This document shows positions 1 to 8,659 of a stretch of 58,483 nt of DNA, one piece after another (within the stretch, counting starts at the first letter, position 1; the number at the start of each line of letters is the position of its first letter). Source of the DNA: Deltaproteobacteria bacterium (GTDB taxonomy: Bacteria; Desulfobacterota; DSM-4660; Desulfatiglandales; HGW-15); assembly GCA_019310525.1 (NCBI GenBank), contig JAFDEE010000023.1:1-58483 (forward strand), in the 5' to 3' direction. A program made the position numbers and the translations under genes. The notes beneath the pieces are model-generated. The model worked only from the letters and a program-made list of their open reading frames with translations, searched no databases and was not told the DNA's origin.

Positions 1-283
1 AGGACTTTTTGGTATCCTCGACGCTCAGGGCATGGGCGGTGAGCATGACTGCGATCACCTTTTTTTTCTTAGCCTTTTCCAGAAGTTCATATCCCTTGAC
101 ACCCATTATATCCAGAACGGCGATATCGAAAAACTGGGTATCAAGGAGCCGTTCGGCCTCCTCGTAACTGGTCGCTTTCACCACATTGCACATGGGCAGG
201 AGTTCTTCTAAGGTTTCAAGGACATCGGGCTCATCGTCCACGAGCAGAATCCTTTTCCCTTCCAACAGATCTTTCTGGTTCAT
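1..283 (-). CDS. Response regulator receiver domain protein (3' truncated by window edge)
   Basis: The visible 94 residues form the N-terminal part of a CheY-like receiver domain: an acidic pair (D16, D17) after the first beta strand, the predicted phospho-acceptor Asp at about residue 58 (in AVLDIMG) and a switch threonine near residue 82 (MLTAHAL). The start at 283 is chosen because an AAGGAG lies about 7 nt upstream; an in-frame ATG at 289 would leave almost no spacing. Further domains may lie beyond the window edge, so the output is unknown. It lies 97 bp downstream of, and on the same strand as, the RNA methyltransferase. A run of lysines replaces the usual fourth-strand approach sequence. 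Confidence 0.85.
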   Translation of the reverse strand, partial: MNQKDLLEGKRILLVDDEPDVLETLEELLPMCNVVKATSYEEAERLLDTQFFDIAVLDIMGVKGYELLEKAKKKKVIAVMLTAHALSVEDTKKS

Positions 284-379
284 GATCATGCTCCTTGTCG
301 AGGATGGTCTTCACGCGGGGATCCGTTATCTCCCGGCATGCTTTAGTATCCCAAATATTAATACAAATAAGGTGTGGAT

Positions 380-1201
380 TCAAGGCGGGGTTTCTGGATC
401 TACCGGCATCCGATTCCCTTTCCCTTCGGATTCATCACCCTTCAGTTTTTCGATTTGACCGGTATACCAGTCGATTTGTCTGCAGATTCCACGGATGACT
501 CTGACTTCGCGGGCTCGCAAGGGAAAGCGGGAGAGAAAACGCCGGATGTTGAGCATCCAATGTTCGGGATTTTGCGGGTGGATGAACCCGATCTTCATGA
601 GCACCTGTTTGAGGTGCTCGTACATCCCTTCCAACTCAAAGGTGTTGGCGAGACGAGGGAGGTTCATGGTCTCCATATCGCCCCCGGCCGCGAACAGTTC
701 GTAGCAGAATACCATGACGGCCTGGGCCAGGTTGAGGGATGCGAAATCAGCCGTCGGAATCGTGGCGATGGTGTGGCAGAGCTTGAGATGTTCGTTGGAA
801 AGCCCACAGTCCTCCCGTCCGAAAAGCAGGGCCACCGAATTTTCCTGAGACAGGGGTATGAGTTCCCGGGCCAGGCGGCGCGGGGTTGTGAGAGCGGGGC
901 GTTGAGCACCAAGGCGTGCCGTGGTCCCCACGACGTATTGGAATGGCCCGATTCCTGAAAGGAGATCCTGGTGGATCTCCATGGAATCGATGACTTCAGA
1001 AGAGGTCCCTGTCGCCATTTTCAGAATCCGCTCCATGTCCAGATTTTTGGGCTTGATCAGGAGCAACCGGCGGATTCCCATATTTTTCATGGCTCGGGCC
1101 ACGGAACCAATGTTTTCCGGGATCTGGGGTTCCACCAGTACGATAGCGATGTTTTCAAGGTTAATGGCGCCCATGCCTTGTTCCCCGTCGGTGTCATACA
1201 T
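380..1201 (-). CDS. trmJ: TrmJ-type SPOUT RNA 2'-O-methyltransferase
   Basis: This 273-residue protein belongs to the SpoU/TrmJ branch of SPOUT methyltransferases, which transfer a methyl group from S-adenosylmethionine to the 2'-OH of a nucleotide, in TrmJ at tRNA position 32. Visible family motifs are PENIGSVARAMKNMG near the start (Asn/Arg substrate site), LLFGREDCGLSNE in the middle and PTADFASLNLAQAV, the last two building the trefoil-knot cofactor pocket. The C-terminal helical extension of about 100 residues is usual for bacterial TrmJ. An alternative ATG at 1174 (MGAINLE) is equally plausible. The gene is divergent from the CsgG-like operon. The exact RNA target is inferred from family, not seen. 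Confidence 0.85.
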   Translation of the reverse strand: MYDTDGEQGMGAINLENIAIVLVEPQIPENIGSVARAMKNMGIRRLLLIKPKNLDMERILKMATGTSSEVIDSMEIHQDLLSGIGPFQYVVGTTARLGAQRPALTTPRRLARELIPLSQENSVALLFGREDCGLSNEHLKLCHTIATIPTADFASLNLAQAVMVFCYELFAAGGDMETMNLPRLANTFELEGMYEHLKQVLMKIGFIHPQNPEHWMLNIRRFLSRFPLRAREVRVIRGICRQIDWYTGQIEKLKGDESEGKGNRMPVDPETPP

Positions 1202-1227
1202 TGACAGACCCTGGAATTTAATATAAT
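1201..1227 (+). promoter_or_regulatory. Candidate sigma-70 promoter for the CsgG/FlgT-like operon
   Basis: A perfect TTGACA (1201-1206) is followed after 15 nt by a perfect TATAAT (1222-1227), 41 nt upstream of the start of the CsgG-like gene. The spacer is two bases shorter than the 17-bp optimum, so strength is uncertain. A short inverted repeat (CTGGAA/TTCCAG, 1211-1232) overlaps the -10 region and could be an operator. Confidence 0.45.
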
Positions 1228-1268
1228 TTCCAGTTCAGGAAAACCAAAAAAGAGTGAAGGAGGAAGAG

Positions 1269-2192
1269 ATGGGCAGATTGAAAGGAATTCGATTCGGACT
1301 TCTGGCCCTCGTGCTAGCCGTTTTTTCCCTGCCGGCCCTGAGCTCAGCCCAGAATAAGGGACTCCGTTACAGCATAGCGGTGGCCAAGTTTGAAAACCAT
1401 TCCGGCTGGACCGGGCGATGGAATCTAGGGGATGCTTGGTCGGCGGTATTGACGGACAGCCTGAACCGGACGGGAAAATTCATCGTCATCGCTGAGCAGG
1501 ACATGAGGCGGGAGGCAATGGCCGAACAGGATTTCGCAGCGAGCGGCCGTGCGGCCGGAGGGGGAAAAACAGTTGTCACCGGTCAGATGACTCCTGCCCA
1601 GTTGCTGGTAAAAGGGACCATCACCCATTTCCAGGACGGGACGAGTGGCGGGGGCTTCGGCATAGGCATAAAGGGCTTTCGGATCGGTGCTAAGGGCGCA
1701 AAAGCCGAGATCAATGTGCTGGTCTACATCATCGATTCCTCCACAGGCCAGGTGGTGGCCTCTAAAAAGGTTTACGGCTCCATGCAGAAGACCGGCCTTT
1801 CCCTGGGATTGACGAGCGGGGATTTCACCGGCGATGTGGGCGGCTTTAAAAAAACGAACGCCGGCAAGGCCATGGAAAAAGCCGTGGATCAGGCGGTTTC
1901 CTTCCTTGTGGCCCAACTGGAAAAGGTTCCCTGGACCGGGAAGGTAATCTTGGCCAAGCGGGGAAAGATATATATAAATCGAGGCAGCAGAGAGGGTGTC
2001 GCCGTGGGCCAGACCTTTGACGTGGGAAAAGCGGATATTTTGAGGGATCCGGATACGGGTGAGGTCCTGGATTACAGCCTGAACCGGATCGGGACCATCC
2101 AGGCCGTGAGAGTGAAAGAGAAGGTGTCCATCTGCAAGGCGGTCAGGGGCTCTGGTTTCAAGAAGGGGATGATGGTCATGCTGCCCGAGTAA
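1269..2192 (+). CDS. CsgG-family exported protein
   Basis: A 307-residue exported protein. A hydrophobic signal peptide (about residues 3-27, ending SALSSAQ-like) is followed by a CsgG-type domain: YSIAVAKFENHSG, then LTDSLNRTGKFIVIAEQD, then LLVKGTITHFQ and a beta-rich segment ending in VVASKKVYGS. The last 80 residues (GKIYINRGSREGVAVGQTFDV) resemble the C-terminal domain seen in FlgT and related periplasmic proteins. CsgG itself is the outer-membrane curli secretion pore; the flagellar FlgO/FlgT proteins share the fold. No lipobox cysteine is visible, so it is probably periplasmic. The ATG at 1269 is preferred over a GTG at 1254 because AAGGAGGAAGAG directly precedes it. First gene of a four-gene operon. 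Confidence 0.8.
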   Translation: MGRLKGIRFGLLALVLAVFSLPALSSAQNKGLRYSIAVAKFENHSGWTGRWNLGDAWSAVLTDSLNRTGKFIVIAEQDMRREAMAEQDFAASGRAAGGGKTVVTGQMTPAQLLVKGTITHFQDGTSGGGFGIGIKGFRIGAKGAKAEINVLVYIIDSSTGQVVASKKVYGSMQKTGLSLGLTSGDFTGDVGGFKKTNAGKAMEKAVDQAVSFLVAQLEKVPWTGKVILAKRGKIYINRGSREGVAVGQTFDVGKADILRDPDTGEVLDYSLNRIGTIQAVRVKEKVSICKAVRGSGFKKGMMVMLPE

Positions 2193-2245
2193 GATTCCGA
2201 TCGTTTCCCCTTGTGAACGGGGAGGCGATACAAGGAGAAAAAAAG

Positions 2246-3382
2246 GTGATAGCTGGAAAAATAATCCGTTTGCTCCTCTTCATTCTTTTTATCGGGCTGG
2301 CGCTTTCTACAGGGGTTTCGGCGCAGGAGACCCGCCGGGTGAGGGCCGTCGGGGTGGCTGACGGTTCCTCCTCTTCCGCCCGGGATGAGGCCCTGAACGA
2401 CGCCCTTCGAAAGGCAGTGGAACAGGGTGTGGGAACCTTTGTGACCAGCGAGATGACCGTTGAACAGCAAAAACTCGTGGAAGAACGCATCTATACCGAG
2501 AGCCTGGGTTATATCCAGAGTTACGATATCGTCCGGGAAGGTTCGTCAGACGGCCTTTACGAAGTGGAGATCTCTGCTTTGGTCAAGATGGGAAAATTGG
2601 CGGGCGATCTCGAGTCCATCGGCCTCCTGATCCGGAAAAAGCACTATCCCCGCGTCATGGTGGTGATCTACAGCCGGGAAGTGGATAGTTCCATATTCGG
2701 AAAGAACATGGAAGGCAACCGCCAAGTGGAAAACCAAGTGGAGGGGAGCCTGCTCGAAAAGGGTTTCAGAGTGGTGGACGCCTATCAGCTCGGACGTAAA
2801 AAAGAGGCTGAGAGGTTGCTTATCCAGGGTAACACCTCCAAGGCGGCCCAAATAGCCAAAGATCAGGGCGCGGAGATTCTGGTGGTGGGAGAAGTTCGCA
2901 GGTCCTTTGTGGAGGTCCGCAAGGTCATGGGCACTCCGACGCGATTCCTTTCCAACGAGATTCGGCTGAAGGCCCTGGAAACGGATACGGCAAAGGTGCT
3001 CTTCTCCGGTTACAGGACCCGTCCCCCTTCGGGAGCGGGGTCCTTTGTCCCCTTGGAGGACGCTGCTTCCGAGTTGATTGATGAGATGGTCCAGGGGATA
3101 CTGAATCAATGGAGGAAGGACGTCTATCAGGCGGGGGCATACCAGCTCGAAGTTTCGAATGCGTCCTTCAATGAACTCACGCGCTTAAAGCAGGGACTGA
3201 AGGCCATCAGGGGAGTGGCCGGTGTCCAGGTGAGAAATTTCCGATCCGGGCGGGCCCTGTTGGAGGTAAGATACAGGGGGCCCTTGGAAGCTCTGGCGGA
3301 GAAGATTGGATCCATGAAGGGGGTGCGTGTGGAAATTATGGCCCTTCAGGCCAATACCCTCGAAATTGTCATCAAAAAATAA
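2246..3382 (+). CDS. FlgT-like exported flagellar assembly protein
   Basis: A 378-residue exported protein. The N-terminal signal peptide (IIRLLLFILFIGLALSTGVSA) is followed by a domain resembling the FlgT N-terminal domain: AVGVADGSSSSARDEALNDAL and a region rich in short helices and strands, with IQSYDIVRE further on. The middle (about 120-260) has a TolB/FlgT-like alpha/beta pattern, and the last 80 residues (FNELTRLKQGLKAIRGVAGV onward) look like a small ferredoxin-like domain. In Vibrio, FlgT forms the H-ring around the flagellar motor; here the role is inferred. The GTG at 2246 is chosen because AAGGAG lies 9 nt upstream and it begins the signal peptide directly. It follows the CsgG-like gene by 53 bp. 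Confidence 0.72.
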   Translation: MIAGKIIRLLLFILFIGLALSTGVSAQETRRVRAVGVADGSSSSARDEALNDALRKAVEQGVGTFVTSEMTVEQQKLVEERIYTESLGYIQSYDIVREGSSDGLYEVEISALVKMGKLAGDLESIGLLIRKKHYPRVMVVIYSREVDSSIFGKNMEGNRQVENQVEGSLLEKGFRVVDAYQLGRKKEAERLLIQGNTSKAAQIAKDQGAEILVVGEVRRSFVEVRKVMGTPTRFLSNEIRLKALETDTAKVLFSGYRTRPPSGAGSFVPLEDAASELIDEMVQGILNQWRKDVYQAGAYQLEVSNASFNELTRLKQGLKAIRGVAGVQVRNFRSGRALLEVRYRGPLEALAEKIGSMKGVRVEIMALQANTLEIVIKK

Positions 3383-3494
3383 TTCACAGGAGAACCTGAT
3401 CCCAGATCGAGCCTGGCGCTTCGCGGGACAAAGGCCGGGTCCCCCGTACCGGCCCCCGGGATTTGAAGGCGCGGCCAACCGAAGTGAGAAGCAA

Positions 3495-4547
3495 GTGAGC
3501 CCACTGAAAAGAATCCTTGGTATCGCTGTTTTCTTTTTTCTTCTTTCCCCATCTATTTTCCTTAATTCGCCTTCCTGGGCCCGGACCCTTAAGACCAGGC
3601 CTTTCATCGAGGCGTTTCCCAACGGAAAAACGGACTGGGATGCCGGGTACTTTTACGGCACGGGGAAGGGTTACCTCAAACCAAACGGGGATTCAAAGGC
3701 GCGGGCCATTAAGGCCGCAGAGGCAGGGGCCCTTGGGGCCATCCTGCAGGTCGCTGCAAGGATCAGGGTGGATGATCACAGGACCCTTGAAAGACTCCAA
3801 AAGGAGGGCGTGATCCTTCAGATCAGAGGGTTGATTCATTACGAACCTGTCGAGCGCACCTTCATCAGGAAAGAAAACCCTTATTATCAGGTCACCTATC
3901 GGGCTCCCCTTCGGGGGGTTGAGGGACTTGCGACGAAACTGCTTCCCCGTTTGAGGTCCGGCTTTGCTCCCCCGCGTCCCGGCCAGGGGCCCTTCATGGA
4001 GGATTTAAAAGAAGACGGACCCTGGTTGGTCCTGGATGCCCGGGGGCTGCCGAGGGAAGCCGGAATCCAGCCCGCTCTTTTCCCAAGGATTCTCACGGAG
4101 GAAGGGGAAACGGTTTCAGATATGGAGACCGTCGATCAGGAGGCCTTGACCCGCCGGGGAATGGCCAGGTACGTGGTATCGGAGGAGCCACTTCGTGATT
4201 CCCGTGGCTCTATCGGAGGGGCGCTTTTTTCCCTTTTGCAGCATATCCTGGGGCCGGATCCCGCCTTTGCCCAAGGGACCCACAAGCGGAAAAAAAGGGG
4301 ACGATACATCATCAAGCGGGTCAAGGGGGCTGAAGGTCTCCTGCGGACCAACCTGGTCATCAGCGAGAGGGACGCCAAGGACCTCAGGGCCGAGGATGCA
4401 GCGAGCGGGATCCTCAAACAATGCCGTGTGATCGTCGTGGTGTCCGGTTCCATCGGTGGAATCGAGGGGGGACACCAGGGATTCTTAGCCTTCTCCACCG
4501 TACCCTCTTCGAACCGATTCCCAGTGACGGTGAGAGGTGTTCCTTAA
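3495..4547 (+). CDS. Exported protein, LPP20-like N-terminal region
   Basis: A 350-residue exported protein not confidently recognised as a named family. A GTG at 3495 begins a clear signal peptide (RILGIAVFFFLLSPSIFL, cleavage near SWA); longer in-frame starts would bury it. The segment after it (GYFYGTGKGYL, then an Ala-rich helix AIKAAEAGALGAILQVAARI) resembles LPP20/FlgP-like proteins, whose members build the outer-membrane flagellar disk. The C-terminal part (ISERDAKDLRAEDAASGILK, then a VIVVVSGSIGG strand-turn) is unassigned. It ends 6 bp before the cyclase gene and so is translationally close to it. The operon context supports an envelope complex role, but that is inference. Confidence 0.6.
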   Translation: MSPLKRILGIAVFFFLLSPSIFLNSPSWARTLKTRPFIEAFPNGKTDWDAGYFYGTGKGYLKPNGDSKARAIKAAEAGALGAILQVAARIRVDDHRTLERLQKEGVILQIRGLIHYEPVERTFIRKENPYYQVTYRAPLRGVEGLATKLLPRLRSGFAPPRPGQGPFMEDLKEDGPWLVLDARGLPREAGIQPALFPRILTEEGETVSDMETVDQEALTRRGMARYVVSEEPLRDSRGSIGGALFSLLQHILGPDPAFAQGTHKRKKRGRYIIKRVKGAEGLLRTNLVISERDAKDLRAEDAASGILKQCRVIVVVSGSIGGIEGGHQGFLAFSTVPSSNRFPVTVRGVP

Positions 4548-4553
4548 GAGGCG

Positions 4554-6668
4554 ATGGATCCCCAACGGAAACTGGCCCGAAGCCACAGGATCTTTTCCTT
4601 CCTGCTTGCCCTCATCCTTATCCTGCTACTATCCTCTCTTTACTTGGCCGGATTTTTCCGGAGAGCAGACCTCTTCCTATACGATCTTCATTTCAAGTGG
4701 CGGGGGATCAGGTATCCTTCCGGAAAGGTGGTCCTGGTCCTGATGGACCAGAGAAGCGCCGATTCTCTTGGCAGGAAAAAGGGCTCCTGGTCCCGGCGCG
4801 ACATGGCAAGGGCCGTCCAAAACCTGGATCGGGCCGGGGCTGGGATCATCGGACTGGACATGGTACTCTTCGCCCCGGGCAGCGATCCGGAGGCGGACAG
4901 GGAACTGGCCCAGGCCATTGAGCGGTCGGGGAAGGTGGTCCTTGCTAAATTCATCCCTGTAAATGAAAAAGAAGAGGTGAATCCCCTTCCCCTGTTTCAG
5001 GAGGGAATGATCGGCGATGGATTCGCAAACCTGTTTCCCGATCAGGACGGAGTCCTGAGAAAAATTCCCTTCTTGAGCGTCAGGCCCCTCCGGGAAGGGC
5101 TGGAGATCACTCCGAGCTTTTCTCTTGAGGTTGCAAGGGCATATCTCGACCTTGACTTTCTGCTGGATTTCTCCGGGAAGGACCGGTTTCGGTTGGGAGC
5201 AGAGGGGCCTGATCAACTTCTTCTTCCCTATCCTGACCTCAGAATTAACTTCCATGGTAACGAGGAGGTTTTCCCACGGTTATCTTACGTCGACGTAGTA
5301 ACAGGGCGGTTCAACTCTGTCGCCATTAAGGGGAAGATAGTTCTTGTCGGGAGTAGTCTCCCAACGGACAAGGACTTCTTTCCGACTCCCTTCAGCAGGT
5401 ACCGGTTCGGAAAGGAAGTCTTCAGGGACAAGTTCGGGAAGATTCTGGAGGAGGGCGTTGGGAAGAGAAGTCCGGGAGTGGCCTGCCATGCCGAGGCCGT
5501 TGAGACCATCCTGAGCGGACGGTTCATAGAAAGGGCGAGCGAAGTCTGGATCTTTCTTTCGGTGATCGCCTTCGGCATAGTTGGATTGGTTTTTTACTCC
5601 TACGGCCGCCCCGGCGCCCTTTGGGGATTGGTTATCCTGCTCGGTTGCTGGGGGCTGATCCTCCTATCCGCTCACCTGCTTTTTGTGAGGTCCCTTACAT
5701 GGGTGGAGGTCTTCCCGGCCCTGGGAATCCTCGGAGCCCAGTACGTGGGAGGTATTGCGGTTCAGAAGGTCTATGCAAGGAAGAAAATGCGGCTGGTAAG
5801 CTCCCTGTTCGGCAAATACGTGTCCCGGGGGGTGGTGGATGGGATCCTCAAGGGGGAGATCCAGGTCGACCTCGAGGGCCGGGCAAGAGAAATCACAGTG
5901 TTTTTCAGTGACCTGCGGGACTTTACCAGGATCGCGGAAACCCTGTCTCCCCTTGAAACGGTAAGGCTGCTCAACGCTTATTTCGATGCAATGCTGCCCA
6001 TCATTTTCGAACATGAAGGCACCCTTGATAAGCTCATGGGAGACGCCATCATGGCCTTTTTCGGCGCACCCAACGTATTGGTTGATCATGCCTCCATGGC
6101 CGCCGAAACGGCCCTGGAAATGGTGGACCGTCTCGAGGCCTTGAAGAGGGAGACGACCCTTAAGGGTATTGAAAGGCTCCGGGTGGGAATCGGACTGAAT
6201 TCAGGTCTGGCCACCGTGGGAAATCTGGGGAGTCGTCATTTCATGGATTACACGGTCATAGGGGATGCGGTCAACCTGGGTTCAAGACTTGAGGGTCTGA
6301 ACAAGGTCTACGGTACCTCCATCATCCTGAGTGAGAACACGGCCGCAGGTCTGGACAACCGGTTCGTTTTGCGTGAACTGGACCAGGTAAGGGTCAAGGG
6401 AAAAGAGGAGGCCGTGGCCATTCATGAACTCGTCGGCCTCTCCGACCGGGTCAAAGGGGAGACCCTGGAAATGATCGACTTTTTTAGCGAGGGACTTCGA
6501 AATTTCCGAGAAAGGAGATGGAAGGAGGCCGAAGAGGTGTTTTCCGGGATCCTGACCCGCTTCTCGAAGGACGGCCCCACCCGCCTCTATCTTGAAAGGA
6601 CCAGAAAACTGCTTGCTGATCCCCCTTCCGGCGAATGGTCCCCGGTGACGATATTCACCACAAAGTGA
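4554..6668 (+). CDS. CHASE2-domain class III adenylate cyclase
   Basis: A 704-residue membrane enzyme expected to make cAMP from ATP in response to an extracytoplasmic signal. Order: one N-terminal transmembrane helix (about 13-35), an extracellular CHASE2 sensor (about 40-330), three closely spaced transmembrane helices (about 335-410), then a cyclase catalytic domain (about 445-620) and a C-terminal helical tail. Metal-binding aspartates are visible at D453 (VFFSDLRDF) and D497 (LMGDAIMAFFG); the base-selecting lysine before LMGD and the DYTVIGDAVN motif favour ATP over GTP. It is the last gene of the operon with the CsgG/FlgT/LPP20-like proteins, which suggests envelope status is coupled to cyclic-nucleotide signalling. 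Confidence 0.9.
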   Translation: MDPQRKLARSHRIFSFLLALILILLLSSLYLAGFFRRADLFLYDLHFKWRGIRYPSGKVVLVLMDQRSADSLGRKKGSWSRRDMARAVQNLDRAGAGIIGLDMVLFAPGSDPEADRELAQAIERSGKVVLAKFIPVNEKEEVNPLPLFQEGMIGDGFANLFPDQDGVLRKIPFLSVRPLREGLEITPSFSLEVARAYLDLDFLLDFSGKDRFRLGAEGPDQLLLPYPDLRINFHGNEEVFPRLSYVDVVTGRFNSVAIKGKIVLVGSSLPTDKDFFPTPFSRYRFGKEVFRDKFGKILEEGVGKRSPGVACHAEAVETILSGRFIERASEVWIFLSVIAFGIVGLVFYSYGRPGALWGLVILLGCWGLILLSAHLLFVRSLTWVEVFPALGILGAQYVGGIAVQKVYARKKMRLVSSLFGKYVSRGVVDGILKGEIQVDLEGRAREITVFFSDLRDFTRIAETLSPLETVRLLNAYFDAMLPIIFEHEGTLDKLMGDAIMAFFGAPNVLVDHASMAAETALEMVDRLEALKRETTLKGIERLRVGIGLNSGLATVGNLGSRHFMDYTVIGDAVNLGSRLEGLNKVYGTSIILSENTAAGLDNRFVLRELDQVRVKGKEEAVAIHELVGLSDRVKGETLEMIDFFSEGLRNFRERRWKEAEEVFSGILTRFSKDGPTRLYLERTRKLLADPPSGEWSPVTIFTTK

Positions 6669-6670
6669 TT

Positions 6671-6716
6671 CCCCTTGAAAACCTTTGCCCAAGGGCATGG
6701 TCACAGCCTCAAGGGG
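6671..6716. terminator. Nested hairpin between convergent cyclase and nadE genes
   Basis: CCCCTTGA (6671-6678) pairs with TCAAGGGG (6709-6716), and an inner TGCCC/GGGCA stem (6686-6697) is nested inside. It occupies the 53-bp gap between two converging genes, the expected place for a bidirectional terminator, but no T-tract follows on either strand. Confidence 0.4.
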
Positions 6717-6721
6717 AGCCG

Positions 6722-8359
6722 TTAGAAGGTTATTCCTTTGGCGATGGGGTATCGCCTTCCATACCCGAAGGCCTTGGTCGTAATCTTTAGACCCGGCGGG
6801 GCCTGCCGGCGCTTGTACTCGTTGAGGGCGAGCCGGCGAAGCACGTCCCGTACCGTATCGGGATCGTGCCCTCTTGCGATGATTTCCTCAGGCCCGAGGT
6901 TTCGGACGACGGCGGCCTCAAGGATGTCGTCCAGGATTTCATAGGGTGGAAGGGAATCCTGATCCGTCTGCCCCGGGCGGAGTTCCGCCGACGGCGGCCG
7001 GGTCAGGACCCTTGCCGGAATCAGTTCTCTTTCGCGGTTGACGTATTCGGCCAGACGATAACACAGGGTCTTTGGCACGTCGGAGATCACGGCAAGGCCC
7101 CCGCTCATGTCCCCGTAAAGGGTGCAATACCCCATGGCCATCTCGGATTTGTTGCCCGTAGAGAGCAGCAGGGAACCGAACTTGTTGCTGATGGCCATAA
7201 GCAGGTTGCCTCGAATCCTGGCCTGGATGTTTTCTTCGGTCTCGTCCTCCGGAAGGTCTCTGAAAAGGGTCTTCAGGGATTCCCGGTAGGCCGTAAAGAT
7301 GTCCGTGATAGGGATTTCTTTAAAGGCAATGCCGAGGTTTTCAGCAAGCTTCCGGGCGTCCTCCCGGCTCATGTTCGATGTAAAAGGAGAAGGCATGCTC
7401 ACCCCCAGGACATTCCCGGATCCAAGGGCCTGGGTTGCGATCACCGCCACCAGGGAAGAATCGATACCTCCACTCAGACCCACCAGCACTTTTTTAAATC
7501 CGCATTTACTGACGTAGTCCCGGGTCCCCATCACCAGACCTTTGAAGACCGTGGCCTCCATGGGGGTGGTGGGAGCCTCAAGCGGGGTATAGGGAATCTC
7601 GCTGTCCCAGATCAGCAGATCGGGCTCGAATTCCTTGCCGAGAAGGACCATGGCCCCGGTGGAATCCATAACCATACTGCGGCCGTCAAAGATCAATTCG
7701 TCGTTTCCACCGACCTGGTTGCAAAAGAGAGTCGGGATCCCATAACGATCCGAGATAGTCCTGAGGATTTCCGCCCTGATGGAAAGCTTGTAAAGGGTAT
7801 AGGGTGAAGCGGAAATATTCACGAGAATATCCATCCCTTTGCCATGGAGGTCTTCCACGGGGGACTGGGAATACCTGGGAATCCCTTCCAGGTCCCCGAC
7901 ATTCCAAATATCCTCGCAGATGGTCACCCCGATGCGTTTCCCTTCCATTTCAAAGCGCAGACTTGAAGGGGCGGGCTCAAAATACCGTGCCTCGTCAAAG
8001 ACATCGTAAGTGGGAAGAAGTTTCTTCCCACCACTTTTGACCACTTCGCCTCCCCGTATCAGGGCAACGCTGTTCAAGAGTCCCTTTCCATACGGACGGG
8101 GATTGATATCCACGTAACCGCACAGGGCCGAGATTCCTTGGATCCGTGAAGCCAGGGCCTCAAGGCACTTCAAGCCTTCGCTGATAAAAGAAGGCTTTTC
8201 CAGGAGGTCCATGGGTGGATAGCCTGTGAGACATAATTCCGGAAACACTGCAAGTGAACATCCTGATTCCCGGGCCCGCCTGCAACCATCGAGAATCAGA
8301 CGGGTATTGTACGCAAAGTCTCCAATGATGGGGTTTATCTGGCAAAGGGCGATCTTCAT
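6722..8359 (-). CDS. nadE: Glutamine-dependent NAD+ synthetase
   Basis: A 545-residue two-domain enzyme making NAD+ from nicotinic acid adenine dinucleotide, ATP and glutamine. The N-terminal nitrilase-type glutaminase shows its catalytic triad: E41 (AVFPELCLTGYP), the lysine at about 112-113 (SGGKKLLPTYDVFDE) and C148 (VTICEDIWN). The C-terminal synthetase shows the ATP-pyrophosphatase P-loop SGGIDSS (296-302) and later LLSTGNKSE and ELRPGQTDQDSLPPYE motifs. Length matches the bacterial two-domain form. The ribosome site AAAGGA lies about 8 nt upstream. Single gene, convergent with the cyclase operon. Confidence 0.96.
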   Translation of the reverse strand: MKIALCQINPIIGDFAYNTRLILDGCRRARESGCSLAVFPELCLTGYPPMDLLEKPSFISEGLKCLEALASRIQGISALCGYVDINPRPYGKGLLNSVALIRGGEVVKSGGKKLLPTYDVFDEARYFEPAPSSLRFEMEGKRIGVTICEDIWNVGDLEGIPRYSQSPVEDLHGKGMDILVNISASPYTLYKLSIRAEILRTISDRYGIPTLFCNQVGGNDELIFDGRSMVMDSTGAMVLLGKEFEPDLLIWDSEIPYTPLEAPTTPMEATVFKGLVMGTRDYVSKCGFKKVLVGLSGGIDSSLVAVIATQALGSGNVLGVSMPSPFTSNMSREDARKLAENLGIAFKEIPITDIFTAYRESLKTLFRDLPEDETEENIQARIRGNLLMAISNKFGSLLLSTGNKSEMAMGYCTLYGDMSGGLAVISDVPKTLCYRLAEYVNRERELIPARVLTRPPSAELRPGQTDQDSLPPYEILDDILEAAVVRNLGPEEIIARGHDPDTVRDVLRRLALNEYKRRQAPPGLKITTKAFGYGRRYPIAKGITF

Positions 8360-8552
8360 GGATTGTTTCCTTTAATGAGTCGAGAAGGCGCGAAAATATC
8401 CCCCGAAAGTGCTCTGCTCGGAGAACCCATCGTCAAAAAAAAATCATCAAATGTCAAGAGAATGACTCAAAGGGCATATTTTTGAAAAGACCGTAATGTG
8501 GAACTCACAGCCAGAATGCGGAAGATTCGGGATCCAAAAAGATATGCTTTCC

Positions 8553-8568
8553 TGGCACGGAACTCGCA
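8553..8568 (+). promoter_or_regulatory. Candidate sigma-54 promoter for hybrid kinase and cheD
   Basis: CTGGCACG-GAAC-TCGCA matches the -24/-12 consensus TGGCACG-N4-TTGCW with one change, and GG and GC are separated by the required 10 nt. It lies about 90 nt upstream of the hybrid kinase start at 8660. Confidence 0.55.
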
Positions 8569-8659
8569 AGGGTATCATGTGTGATTCTCTAAAAGTTACG
8601 GTTTCCGGTGTCCTGTTTCCAAAGGGAGCCCGGGTTTTCTTGCCAAGAGAGGGGTGGTG

